A stretch of DNA of 7,413 bases, from NCBI GenBank assembly GCA_031278835.1, contig JAITJP010000399.1, positions 1-7,413 of the forward strand. Direction: 5' to 3'. The stretch's first letter is position 1. Every line of letters starts with the position of its first letter. Shown piece after piece: positions 1 to 6,999 of the stretch. A program made the translations under genes and the position numbers. The stretch is from Deltaproteobacteria bacterium (GTDB lineage Bacteria > Desulfobacterota > Desulfarculia > Adiutricales > Adiutricaceae). The notes under the pieces were generated by a model. It was not told where the DNA came from and did not search any database. It saw nothing but the letters and a program-made list of their open reading frames with translations.

Positions 1-1
1 A

Positions 2-14
2 TTTAAGTCTTAAA
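2..14. promoter_or_regulatory. Short AT-rich inverted repeat upstream of the chelatase-like gene
   Basis: TTTAAG and CTTAAA are perfect inverted arms around a single T. The element lies about 135 bases before the chosen start of the first gene, in an AT-rich leader (1-147) where I could not pick a convincing -35/-10 pair. Related TTAAG/CTTAA arms occur before the second gene (2534-2559). It could be an operator half of a promoter that lies partly outside the window, or a chance event in AT-rich DNA. Confidence 0.2.
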
Positions 15-147
15 GTCATTTCTTGTTACTCATAAATTTATTTGAGTGGCCAGTTTTTAATTTTTAGTCCCGAGTTTTGGCTCATAACTTGTTGGTTTTT
101 TTGAGCTTTTGGGGATCCAGAATTTTAACTTTGGGGTAAGCCAGACC

Positions 148-2241
148 ATGGTCGATTTGGCGCCAAAAAGCGACTTATTGGCGGGGCCAGACTCGCCTTG
201 GGCCACCGGGGGCCAAGTTTTTGGGGAGGGTTTTGGCTATCCCTTGGCCGCCTTGGTGGGACAAGTCGAGATGGTCAGGGCCCTTTTGCTTTTGGCCGTT
301 GACCTCGAGCTGGGGGGACTTTTACTGGTCGGGGAAAAGGGCACGGCCAAGAGCACGGCGGCCAGGGCCCTGGCCGAGGTCTTACCGTCCTTTGTCGGCC
401 GGAGCGATTGCCCTTATCACTGTAGGCCCGATAAAGAACTGGAGTTTTGCCCCAACTGCGCCAGGCTTTTGGGGCCCAGCGCTCCCACGAGGCCGCCCTT
501 TAAGACCATTCCCTTGGGGGTGACCGAGGAGCGCCTTTTGGGCGGCTTGGATTGGCAACAAACTCTGAAGTTGGGCCGGCCGGTTTTAAAGCCCGGCCTT
601 TTGGGCCAAGCCAATCACGGCTTGGTTTACGTGGACGAGATAAACTTACTTGAGCCGTCTTTGGCCCATCTACTTTTGGACGCCGCCTCCGGGGGCCGGG
701 TCACCCTGGAAAGGGACGGCCTATCCTTGTGGCATCCGGCCAAGTTCGCCCTTTTGGGCTCAATGAACCCCGAGGAAGGGCCTTTGGGTCCGCAGCTATC
801 CGACCGTTTCGCTTTGACGGTCACTTTAAAGGGCGAGAGCCATCCCGGCCTACGGGCCGAAATCATCAGGCGACGCCTGGCCTATGAAAAAGATCCCCTG
901 GGCTTTAGGCAGGCCTATTGGGCGGCTGGTTTGGCCCTGACCGAGAGAATCGTCCGGGCCCGGGAAATTTTAAAAGAACTTAAGCCCTCGGCTGAAACTT
1001 TAAAAAAGGCCGCCCAAATGGCCCAATCGGTCAAAGCCGCCGGGCATAGGGCCGATCTGGCCCTTTGCCGAGCCGCCTTGGCCCTACGGGCCTGGGAGGG
1101 GGCCCGGGAAGATTGTGAACCTGGGAGTTTTGGCCAGGTTTCGCCCGATTGGCTAAGCGAAGTCTCTGGTTTGGTTTTGGCCACCCGGGCAAGGGCCGAT
1201 CGTGGCCATGGGCTTAAAACCTCCATTGGTGAGATAAAAACCATCAGCCAGGCCCAAAGGACCAAAGCGGAAGAAGTATACATTACCGCCCAGGTGGAAA
1301 GACCGGCCAATCACAAAGTCGATCAGGCCGACCAGGACGACAAAACTTCTTTGACCGTCTACCAGGTGGCCCAGACCTTTGACCTCGTTACCCCCAAAGG
1401 CCCCAATCGTAAGGGCCCCAAGGAGCGTTCCGGCCGCCGCGGTTGGCGGGAAACCCTAAAAGCCCGGGGCCGGGCCTTTAAAACCACGGCCAGACGTTTG
1501 GGTCGCCCGGTTTCCCTTTCGGCCACCCTGCGGGCGGCCGCCCCCCATCAAGCCCTTCGCCGTCAAAATCAGGACCAGGAACCAAAAGCCAATCCCAAGC
1601 CCGCCCGGGGCCAGCCCGGGGAGAGGGCGCTATTACTGAAGCCCAGCGATTTTCGGGAAAAAGTTTATCGGCTCAAAACCGGCCGTTTGGTTTTATTCGT
1701 GGTCGATTCCTCGGGCTCCATTGGCACCTTGTATCGTATGGAGGAGGCCAAGGCGGCCGCCCTGTCCCTTTTGGCCGACGCTTACAGAAAACGTGACCGG
1801 GTGGCCGTGATCGCTTTTTACGGTCAAACGGCCGAACTGCTGCTCCCGCCCACCAACAGCCCGGATCTGGCCGGACGGCTTTTGGCCTCACTGCCCTCGG
1901 GCGGCAAGACCCCCATGGCCGCGGCTTTGGCCTTGACCCATAAGCTCATCACCGTGGAGCGTTCCAAGGATCCCAAAATTTCCCCCTATGTCATTCTCAT
2001 GACCGATGGCCGGCCCAATATCCCCTTGGACCCGGCCCGGGCCCCCTGGGCCGAGGTCTTGAGCATGGCCGCCCGCATGTCCGAGGACCCCACGGTTAAG
2101 TTTTTACTCATAGATACCGATCGGGGCGCCTATAACGATTACAAGCTGACCCGGGAATTGTCCGAAAGGCTGCGCTGCCCCAGGATGAGTTTGGAAGAAC
2201 TGCGCCAGGGTAAACTCGATAATTGGCTAGAATCAAACTAA
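148..2241 (+). CDS. Magnesium/cobalt chelatase-type AAA+ ATPase fused to a VWA domain (BchI-BchD fusion)
   Basis: This is a cytoplasmic motor subunit of the metal-chelatase type, in which ATP hydrolysis by the AAA+ part drives metal insertion by a large partner such as ChlH/BchH or CobN. Numbering from ATG 148 (697 residues), Walker A GEKGTAKS is at 62-69, Walker B VDE around 163-164, a sensor-like SMNPEEG follows, and an arginine-finger-like SDRF is near 218-221. A four-cysteine insert (C88, C92, C101, C104; spacing CX3CX8CX2C) could bind zinc or an Fe-S cluster. A basic, proline-rich linker typical of BchD leads to a C-terminal VWA domain with an intact MIDAS: DSSGS at 520-524, T588 in GGKTP, and D620 in MTDGR. 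All catalytic residues look intact. The frame is also open from a TTG at 109. I prefer ATG 148, although neither start has a good ribosome binding site (GGGG at 133-136 is 11 bases before ATG). No large chelatase subunit is in view, so the metal and pathway are unknown. Its own terminator separates it from the downstream genes. Confidence 0.92.
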   Translation: MVDLAPKSDLLAGPDSPWATGGQVFGEGFGYPLAALVGQVEMVRALLLLAVDLELGGLLLVGEKGTAKSTAARALAEVLPSFVGRSDCPYHCRPDKELEFCPNCARLLGPSAPTRPPFKTIPLGVTEERLLGGLDWQQTLKLGRPVLKPGLLGQANHGLVYVDEINLLEPSLAHLLLDAASGGRVTLERDGLSLWHPAKFALLGSMNPEEGPLGPQLSDRFALTVTLKGESHPGLRAEIIRRRLAYEKDPLGFRQAYWAAGLALTERIVRAREILKELKPSAETLKKAAQMAQSVKAAGHRADLALCRAALALRAWEGAREDCEPGSFGQVSPDWLSEVSGLVLATRARADRGHGLKTSIGEIKTISQAQRTKAEEVYITAQVERPANHKVDQADQDDKTSLTVYQVAQTFDLVTPKGPNRKGPKERSGRRGWRETLKARGRAFKTTARRLGRPVSLSATLRAAAPHQALRRQNQDQEPKANPKPARGQPGERALLLKPSDFREKVYRLKTGRLVLFVVDSSGSIGTLYRMEEAKAAALSLLADAYRKRDRVAVIAFYGQTAELLLPPTNSPDLAGRLLASLPSGGKTPMAAALALTHKLITVERSKDPKISPYVILMTDGRPNIPLDPARAPWAEVLSMAARMSEDPTVKFLLIDTDRGAYNDYKLTRELSERLRCPRMSLEELRQGKLDNWLESN

Positions 2242-2283
2242 AATCACCAAAACCATGATTTAGCCCATCTGAGGCTGTTTTTC

Positions 2284-2332
2284 CGGCCTAATATTAAGTT
2301 TTTATTTAAAAACTTAATAAAAGGCCGTTTTT
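2284..2332 (+). terminator. Rho-independent terminator after the chelatase-like gene
   Basis: A composite hairpin begins 42 bases after the stop codon. The outer stem CGGCCT (2284-2289) pairs with AGGCCG (2322-2327). A symmetric AA/AA internal loop separates it from a perfect 12-bp inner stem, TATTAAGTTTTT (2292-2303) with AAAAACTTAATA (2308-2319), closed by an ATTT loop. Five T residues (2328-2332) follow directly. It should end transcription of the first gene and isolate it from the downstream cluster. Confidence 0.85.
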
Positions 2333-2465
2333 CATTCGGGGCTGGGGCCTGAGCTCAAGCCAAAAAAATGACCATGGTGGGGCCGGGGTCATGATTTGGT
2401 AAGCCAGGGGCCATTTTTTTTACCCAAAACCCAACCCATTAAGCCAAAAAATCCAAATGTTAGCG

Positions 2466-2494
2466 TTTTAATTTTGGCCAAGGTGTGGTAAGAT
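2466..2494 (+). promoter_or_regulatory. Tentative extended -10 promoter
   Basis: TGGTAAGAT (2486-2494) reads as an extended -10 element (TGn followed by TAAGAT). The hexamer 17 bases upstream, TTTTAA at 2466-2471, is only a poor -35. This would give a leader of roughly 210 bases before the pseudo-helicase start. It is the best candidate I see, but it is weak. Confidence 0.2.
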
Positions 2495-2533
2495 CTGGGT
2501 CTCTATAGTCTGTCCAGGAGAGTTGTTCTTTGG

Positions 2534-2559
2534 CTTAAGTTTCTATTAAGTACCTTAAT
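2534..2559. promoter_or_regulatory. Cluster of TTAAG inverted repeats (possible operator)
   Basis: ATTAAG (2545-2550) and CTTAAT (2554-2559) are perfect inverted arms around TAC. CTTAA at 2534-2538 also pairs with TTAAG at 2546-2550. The cluster is about 150 bases before the pseudo-helicase start and resembles the element at 2-14. A dimeric repressor site is possible, but AT-rich sequence alone could produce it. Confidence 0.22.
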
Positions 2560-2645
2560 TTATGGTTCTTTTTTTGTTCCTGGCGACCATTTTTCGCCTG
2601 AGTTTGATCTTAGGAAACCGTCGAGTTTTGTTAAAATAACTGACC

Positions 2646-2686
2646 AGGCCCACTCCCAGAGTTGAAATTTAGCGGGTTCTGGGCTT
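2646..2686 (+). promoter_or_regulatory. Two mutually exclusive hairpins in the leader of the pseudo-helicase gene
   Basis: CCCAGA (2655-2660) can pair perfectly with TCTGGG (2678-2683). Alternatively AGGCCCA (2646-2652) can pair with TGGGCTT (2680-2686) with one G-U pair. Both use 2680-2683, so they exclude each other. The ribosome binding site at 2701 lies outside both structures, so direct sequestration is not obvious. A switching leader is possible, but the stems are short and may be fortuitous. Confidence 0.2.
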
Positions 2687-2700
2687 ACCATTTTAGGTTT

Positions 2701-2704
2701 GGAG
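2701..2704 (+). promoter_or_regulatory. Ribosome binding site deciding the pseudo-helicase start
   Basis: GGAG sits six bases before ATG 2711. The frame is also open from TTG 2699, but this site would then lie inside the coding region, so ATG 2711 is the better start. Confidence 0.75.
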
Positions 2705-2710
2705 ACCATA

Positions 2711-5431
2711 ATGTCAGCCATAAACGAGGAAATGACTTTCGTCTCTCGTGATTGCAAGAGTATCTTGGATATCTGTGACAAAATAAGTCAAGCAAGTGAA
2801 CGTCTTTTAGACAATGAGAGGACTAGATTACTGGAAAGCAGTCAACTTTCCGGTCGTTTACGTGTCAAAGATCATGATTCCGAGCTTTACGCCGCCGCTC
2901 GGCTGCGCGACGTTCCGGTCATAGCCAGGATTGCCTGCAAAGACGACTCCAATCGGACCAGGATTTTCTATACTTGCCCCTGTACCCCGCCCAGCGGCAT
3001 CCCCAGGGCCAATATAAATTCCCTGTACTCGCCATTGGGCCGCTTGGCCGCCCTGCCTTTGGGCGGGACCTTGGTCACCCCCAAGGGCGAGACTTTGGTG
3101 GTAAGCGATCGGGCCGCCTTGCGTCCCTTTGAGTACCGACTGACCAAAGACATCCACGACACCCTCTTTGAATCATTGCAAAGGGATCGCATCAGGGTCA
3201 AGTCCCTTAGGGATTTCGTGAGAACCTTTGGCGAGAATCGTCCCAAACTGGCCGTCGAGGAAGGGGCCGAACCGCCCTTGGTGCCGGCTGAGGAACTGGA
3301 CGTGGTGGTAGACGAGGGCGAGCTCCGGGCCGCCGCCCTGAGCCACTCGCTTAAACAGCCTTATCTCTTGGATCTTTATCAAGACGAGGTTTTTAGGCGG
3401 CCCTTCCAGGCCAAGCAAATCATCTTTGGGGCCCCCGGCTCTGGCAAGACCACCACCTTGATTAGGCGCTTGGACTTTTTGATCTCCTCGGAAGCTCTGG
3501 AGGCCGATAGCATCGGGCTATTGGATAAACTAACCCTCCAATCGGAGCATGCCCACCCCATTAGTTGGTATTTTTTGGTGCCCACCGATACCCTGCGCCG
3601 CTACGTCAAAGACTCCTTTACCGATCTGGTCATCCCGGGTTTTGAAAAAAACACCTTGACTTGGGATGAATTGAGAATGGATCTGGCCAGTAACTTTTTT
3701 AGAATCCTGACGCCCGCGGCTAGCGGCGGCCTGAGATTGGCCCCCTCGACCGGCCGGGTCTCCAAAGCCGCCTTGGCCGACACGGTCTCTTGGTATTCGG
3801 ATTTTTCCGCCTTTCAGGCCAAGGCTTACTTCCAAGCCCAGAAGGCTTACGCCGAATTTTTGGCCCAATTCCCCGATCGCGACATCGCCCATCTGGGTGA
3901 CCAGCTTAAGGACCTTTTGGAGAAAAGCTCGGTTCACTCGCTTCTTTGGTTTAAAAGGGCCTTGCTACCCTTCCAGGAAGAGGTGGCTAGCCAAATCGAG
4001 GGCAAACATGAGGGCTTGCGAAGAGAACTGAAAAGCGCCTTCCAAAGCCACGTTGAGCGGGATCCCGCTTTGATTGACGGCTTGGTTTCGCTTCTTTGGT
4101 CAGGCGAGAAAATCAAAAAAACCGAAAACCCCGAACAATCAAGTAAGATCTTTAAGCGCGAGGCTTTTGGCATCTATTCCTCGGCCTTACTGGAACAAGC
4201 CAAGGCCTTGGCCAAGGGTCAGGGTTTGTCGAGGGATTCTCGGTCGGGCCGGGTTCTGGCTTGGTTGGGCGAGGGCCGGCTGCTGCCCCAAGAAAGGCTA
4301 AAGGAACTGGGGGCCGAGCAGCTGGTTTGCCGGGCCCTGAGGCGCTTTAAGGTTGACACCCAGGCTTTTTACAACGCCTATTTTGAGACCATCATTCCCA
4401 ACTATTTGAGGTTCCGTCGCCAAAACCGCCTTTGGTACGCCAATAGCGGCGGGGCCAGCCGTCAGGTCGAGCCCTTTGAAGTCGATCTCTTGCTTTTGGC
4501 CTTTTTGGAGCCTGGGGCGGAAATACTTAAAAACTCCGAAAATCCAACCGAAAAGTCGGCTCTCAACTGGTCTTTAGACAATCAAGCTTATCTGACCAGA
4601 AACCAGGTCCTGGTAGACGGGGCCTGTGACTTTTCCCCGGTCCAGTTAAAATGCGCCGTGAGCTTGGCCAACTCCAATCTAAGTTCGGTTACCGTGGCCG
4701 CCGATCTGGGGGCCCGGTCGCCTATTTACGGCCTTAAGTCTTTGGACGATTTTGAGTGGGCCCTACCCAAGGCCACTTTGACTGAGTTGCAAATAAACTA
4801 TCGCCAGTCCAGTCAGCTCCTGGAATTAAGCGATCTGCTGTCCGGGTCAAGCCACCAGCGCTTTTTGACCAGCCGCTTTGAATCCAAGGGGCCCAAGCCG
4901 GTCATGGCCCAAAATCTCCTGTCCTTAAACGACACGGCTTCCTGGCTGGCCGATCGCCTGGCCGAGGTGGCCCAAAGGTCGGGACGCTTACCCTCCACGG
5001 CCGTGGCCGTTTTGAAAAGTTCCGATATCGGGCCCCTGTCCGAGGCCTTAACCAAGGCCCTGGAGAAAAACCCCGAGACCCAAGCCATAAAAGCCCTGGC
5101 CTGTCGGCCCGGCCAACCCCTGGGACTTTTTGAGCAGGTCCGGGTCCTGACCCTAGATGAGGCCCGGGGCTTGGAGTTTGAGGCCTTTTTCGCCGTTTTC
5201 CCGGAGGCCAACTCCAAATCATTGGAAAAAAATTCCGAGAAAAGCCTTGACAAACCGGCCGGTTTGGAGCCGACTTTGGCCGATCGGGTTTATTTGGCCT
5301 CGACTAGGGCCGTGACTTACCTGGGCTTTGCCTTTAGGTCAGCCCTCCCGGCCGAGCTTGACAATCTCTCCAGCCTGACCGTGCCTTCCTGGTCACAGCC
5401 CCAAGAAACCTTCACGGCCGTGAGTTTATAA
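2711..5431 (+). CDS. HelD/UvrD-like superfamily 1 helicase relative with degenerate Walker B and motif III
   Basis: A 906-residue cytoplasmic protein with SF1 helicase architecture of the HelD/UvrD type. Numbering is from ATG 2711. Walker A GAPGSGKT is at 240-247. Motif IV NYR is at 696-698, motif V EARGLEF at 817-823, and motif VI YLASTRA at 861-867. The motif II region reads VLVDGACDFSPVQL (633-646). The flanking residues match the HelD/UvrD pattern, but DEAQD has become DGACD, losing the catalytic glutamate (G637) and the glutamine (C639). Motif III, normally GD..Q, reads ADLGARSPIYG. ATP may therefore bind without efficient hydrolysis. Residues about 68-150 contain SPLGR (107-111) and a TPKGE turn resembling the C-terminal domain of GreA/GreB, preceded by a helical stretch. 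The acidic linker VVVDEGEL, before Walker A, is not motif II. Between Walker A and motif II lie about 380 residues of 1B/2B-like sequence. The jetA gene starts 89 bases downstream in the same direction. It may be an RNA polymerase- or DNA-binding nucleotide switch. No gene name is justified. Confidence 0.88.
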   Translation: MSAINEEMTFVSRDCKSILDICDKISQASERLLDNERTRLLESSQLSGRLRVKDHDSELYAAARLRDVPVIARIACKDDSNRTRIFYTCPCTPPSGIPRANINSLYSPLGRLAALPLGGTLVTPKGETLVVSDRAALRPFEYRLTKDIHDTLFESLQRDRIRVKSLRDFVRTFGENRPKLAVEEGAEPPLVPAEELDVVVDEGELRAAALSHSLKQPYLLDLYQDEVFRRPFQAKQIIFGAPGSGKTTTLIRRLDFLISSEALEADSIGLLDKLTLQSEHAHPISWYFLVPTDTLRRYVKDSFTDLVIPGFEKNTLTWDELRMDLASNFFRILTPAASGGLRLAPSTGRVSKAALADTVSWYSDFSAFQAKAYFQAQKAYAEFLAQFPDRDIAHLGDQLKDLLEKSSVHSLLWFKRALLPFQEEVASQIEGKHEGLRRELKSAFQSHVERDPALIDGLVSLLWSGEKIKKTENPEQSSKIFKREAFGIYSSALLEQAKALAKGQGLSRDSRSGRVLAWLGEGRLLPQERLKELGAEQLVCRALRRFKVDTQAFYNAYFETIIPNYLRFRRQNRLWYANSGGASRQVEPFEVDLLLLAFLEPGAEILKNSENPTEKSALNWSLDNQAYLTRNQVLVDGACDFSPVQLKCAVSLANSNLSSVTVAADLGARSPIYGLKSLDDFEWALPKATLTELQINYRQSSQLLELSDLLSGSSHQRFLTSRFESKGPKPVMAQNLLSLNDTASWLADRLAEVAQRSGRLPSTAVAVLKSSDIGPLSEALTKALEKNPETQAIKALACRPGQPLGLFEQVRVLTLDEARGLEFEAFFAVFPEANSKSLEKNSEKSLDKPAGLEPTLADRVYLASTRAVTYLGFAFRSALPAELDNLSSLTVPSWSQPQETFTAVSL

Positions 5432-5442
5432 AAATTCTTAGC

Positions 5443-5468
5443 CGGGGCGCCAAAAGCCAGGCGCCCCG
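5443..5468 (+). other. GC-rich hairpin between the pseudo-helicase gene and jetA
   Basis: CGGGGCGCC (5443-5451) pairs perfectly with GGCGCCCCG (5460-5468), a 9-bp stem with an eight-base loop. The sequence after it is GAAGACCAAAG with no T-tract, so it is not a standard intrinsic terminator. It may be a 3'-end stabiliser, a processing site, or a partial attenuator that sets the ratio of the two proteins. Confidence 0.55.
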
Positions 5469-5520
5469 AAGACCAAAGCGTGTCAGCCCATGCCCAGCAT
5501 GATCGTGTTTTTAAAGTTCC

Positions 5521-6999
5521 ATGTCTTCCGAAAATAGGCTCAGCCAGTACCTTAGTCTCAAGGACTCAGCCCTTTGGAAGTTATTGTCGGCCGATTCCGC
5601 CCCCTACGTCATCGCCATCCTCCAAACCACCCTATACGATAATCCTGACCAGCGGGTCCTCAAAGGCTCAGAATTTTCCTTTCGGGTCGGACAGGAACTG
5701 GCCAAACTTCGAGAGGCCGGCTTTAACGATTTGGCCAGACCGGCCCCCGAGTACATCAACGCTTGGGTCGGCTACGGCTATTTGATTAGGCGTTTTCCCC
5801 AGGGGGCCTCCGAGGAAGAATACGAGCTAAGCGCCGCCACCATTGACGCCATCCGTTTCGTCGCCAACATGGCCAATCAAAGGCTCATAGTGACCGAAAG
5901 CCGCCTGGCCCTGGTGGCCGAGGCCCTGGCCAGGTTGGCCATCGACACCGACCCCAATAAGGAAAGGCGTATCGAGCGCCTAAAGGCCGAAAAGGAACGC
6001 CTGGATCGGGAAATACAGGCCACCGAATCCGGCCAGGCCCTGGTCTTGTCAAACGAAGTTTCCATGGAACGAATTCGTGAGATCATGGCCCAATCTCTGG
6101 AGCTTATTGACGATTTTAGACACGTTTTAGACCGTTTTAGCTTACTGCACCGTGATTTGCGACAAAGGTTACTCATTTTAGACGATTCGGTGGGACGCGG
6201 CGATCTGGCCCAGGAAGTCTTGGATGGCATTTACTCAATCAAAAAAAGCGAGGCCGGCCGCTCCTTTGAGGCCTTTTACGCCATGCTCAATAACCCGGAC
6301 CGTCAAGGCAGTTTAAGCCAAAGCCTGGAGGCGGTTTTTGAAGCCGATTATTTTAAAATACTCGAACCCCAAGAACGCGATTTTTTGGATAATTTAATCG
6401 GCACCTTACTAAATCACTCCATGACCGTCCACAACCGGACCTCGGCCTTAAGTAAAAGCTTAAAAAATCTGGTCCAGAGCCGGACCTATCGGGAGCGCCG
6501 CCATTTAATGGATCTGATCACCAAGGCCAAAAAGGAAGCCTTGGAAGCCGTAGACCAGGCCGCTCCCAATAAAGCCCTGGGCTATAAACTAAACCTGACC
6601 GGGGTTAGGTTTAGTTCCATTTCCCAATGGACCATGTTTAATCCCAGCTCGGTTTTTATCGGAAAACCCATGCGCCGAGCCGATCAGGCCCTAATTGATT
6701 TTGAGCAAATCGCCGGCACCATCAAGTCAACCGAAATCGATTACCTGGCCTTGCGCCAGGCCATCATTGAGGCCGTCAAACTTTTGACCAAGGCCTCGAT
6801 CGCCCAAGTCCTGGATCTCTTTCCGGCCACCCAGGGTCTGGGCAGCGTTTTAGGCTTGGTTCACCTGGCCCATCGCCACGGCCAACTGGGCCAGGGTCAT
6901 GAAACCGTCGAATGGGATGGCCTGGACGGCGTTCACCGCAAAGCCCGCCTGGAAACCTGGTATTTTCTTCTGGAGAGAGTCGATGAGTTACTGCTTTAA
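5521..6999 (+). CDS. jetA: Wadjet anti-plasmid system protein JetA (DUF3375, MukF/MksF-like kleisin)
   Basis: A 492-residue cytoplasmic protein matching the DUF3375 family in length and pattern. In Wadjet, JetA is the kleisin-like subunit that joins JetB (MukE-like) and the JetC SMC ATPase into a DNA loop-extruding complex, with JetD as nuclease. Recognisable family features are the N-terminal DSALWKLLSADSAPYV (about 14-29), the WVGYGYLIRRFPQG-to-YELS stretch with TESRLALVAEAL after it, a charged coiled-coil-like segment (about 145-170, RRIERLKAEKERLDREI), and EAGRSFEAFYAML. The C-terminal block has LDLFPATQGLGSVLGLVHLA (about 431-450), then VEWDGLDGVHRKAR. An in-frame stop at 5512-5514 and the conserved N-terminus make ATG 5521 the only sensible start, yet no clear ribosome binding site precedes it. 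Its last 17 bases overlap the next gene, as expected for jetA-jetB. DUF3375 points to the type I branch of Wadjet. The assignment rests on remembered family patterns, not on a search. Confidence 0.88.
   Translation: MSSENRLSQYLSLKDSALWKLLSADSAPYVIAILQTTLYDNPDQRVLKGSEFSFRVGQELAKLREAGFNDLARPAPEYINAWVGYGYLIRRFPQGASEEEYELSAATIDAIRFVANMANQRLIVTESRLALVAEALARLAIDTDPNKERRIERLKAEKERLDREIQATESGQALVLSNEVSMERIREIMAQSLELIDDFRHVLDRFSLLHRDLRQRLLILDDSVGRGDLAQEVLDGIYSIKKSEAGRSFEAFYAMLNNPDRQGSLSQSLEAVFEADYFKILEPQERDFLDNLIGTLLNHSMTVHNRTSALSKSLKNLVQSRTYRERRHLMDLITKAKKEALEAVDQAAPNKALGYKLNLTGVRFSSISQWTMFNPSSVFIGKPMRRADQALIDFEQIAGTIKSTEIDYLALRQAIIEAVKLLTKASIAQVLDLFPATQGLGSVLGLVHLAHRHGQLGQGHETVEWDGLDGVHRKARLETWYFLLERVDELLL
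6972..6975 (+). promoter_or_regulatory. Ribosome binding site for the gene starting inside the end of jetA
   Basis: GGAG, continuing as GGAGAGAG, lies seven bases before ATG 6983 and inside the jetA coding region. It supports the start at 6983 and coupled translation of the two genes. Confidence 0.75.

Larger units (their letters stand above)
2333..2698. other. Non-coding interval upstream of the pseudo-helicase gene
   Basis: This AT-rich stretch of 366 bases has no ORF that I would call a gene. It contains weak stem-loops, for example ATGACC (2368-2373) with GGTCAT (2387-2392), and TTTGGTAA (2395-2402) with TTACCCAAA (2420-2428, one bulged base). It also holds the TTAAG inverted repeats at 2534-2559 and the paired hairpins at 2646-2686 described separately. 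No tRNA, riboswitch or known small RNA is recognised. It probably holds the promoter and a long leader for the downstream genes. Confidence 0.5.

Noticed and set aside
915..1310. Antisense open frame of 131 codons inside the chelatase-like gene
   Set aside because: It is a shadow of the AAA+ coding sequence, with no recognisable protein features.
2398..2424. Possible second terminator with a run of eight T
   Set aside because: The T-run is inside the loop of the best stem (GGTAA with TTACC), not after it, and the GC part of the stem is weak.
2562..2639. A 25-codon ORF encoding a hydrophobic peptide with a basic end, upstream of the pseudo-helicase gene
   Set aside because: It has no ribosome binding site, and T-rich DNA readily yields Phe/Leu-rich short frames. 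A leader peptide or small toxin cannot be supported.
3269..3340. VVVDEGEL as a possible intact Walker B of the helicase-like protein
   Set aside because: It precedes Walker A and lies in an acidic linker. The true motif II position is fixed by the VLVD...DFSPVQL context at 633-646.
4813..5253. Antisense open frame of 146 codons inside the pseudo-helicase gene
   Set aside because: It lies wholly opposite a well-supported gene, its composition is Arg/Ser/Pro-rich as expected for a shadow frame, and no domain is recognisable.
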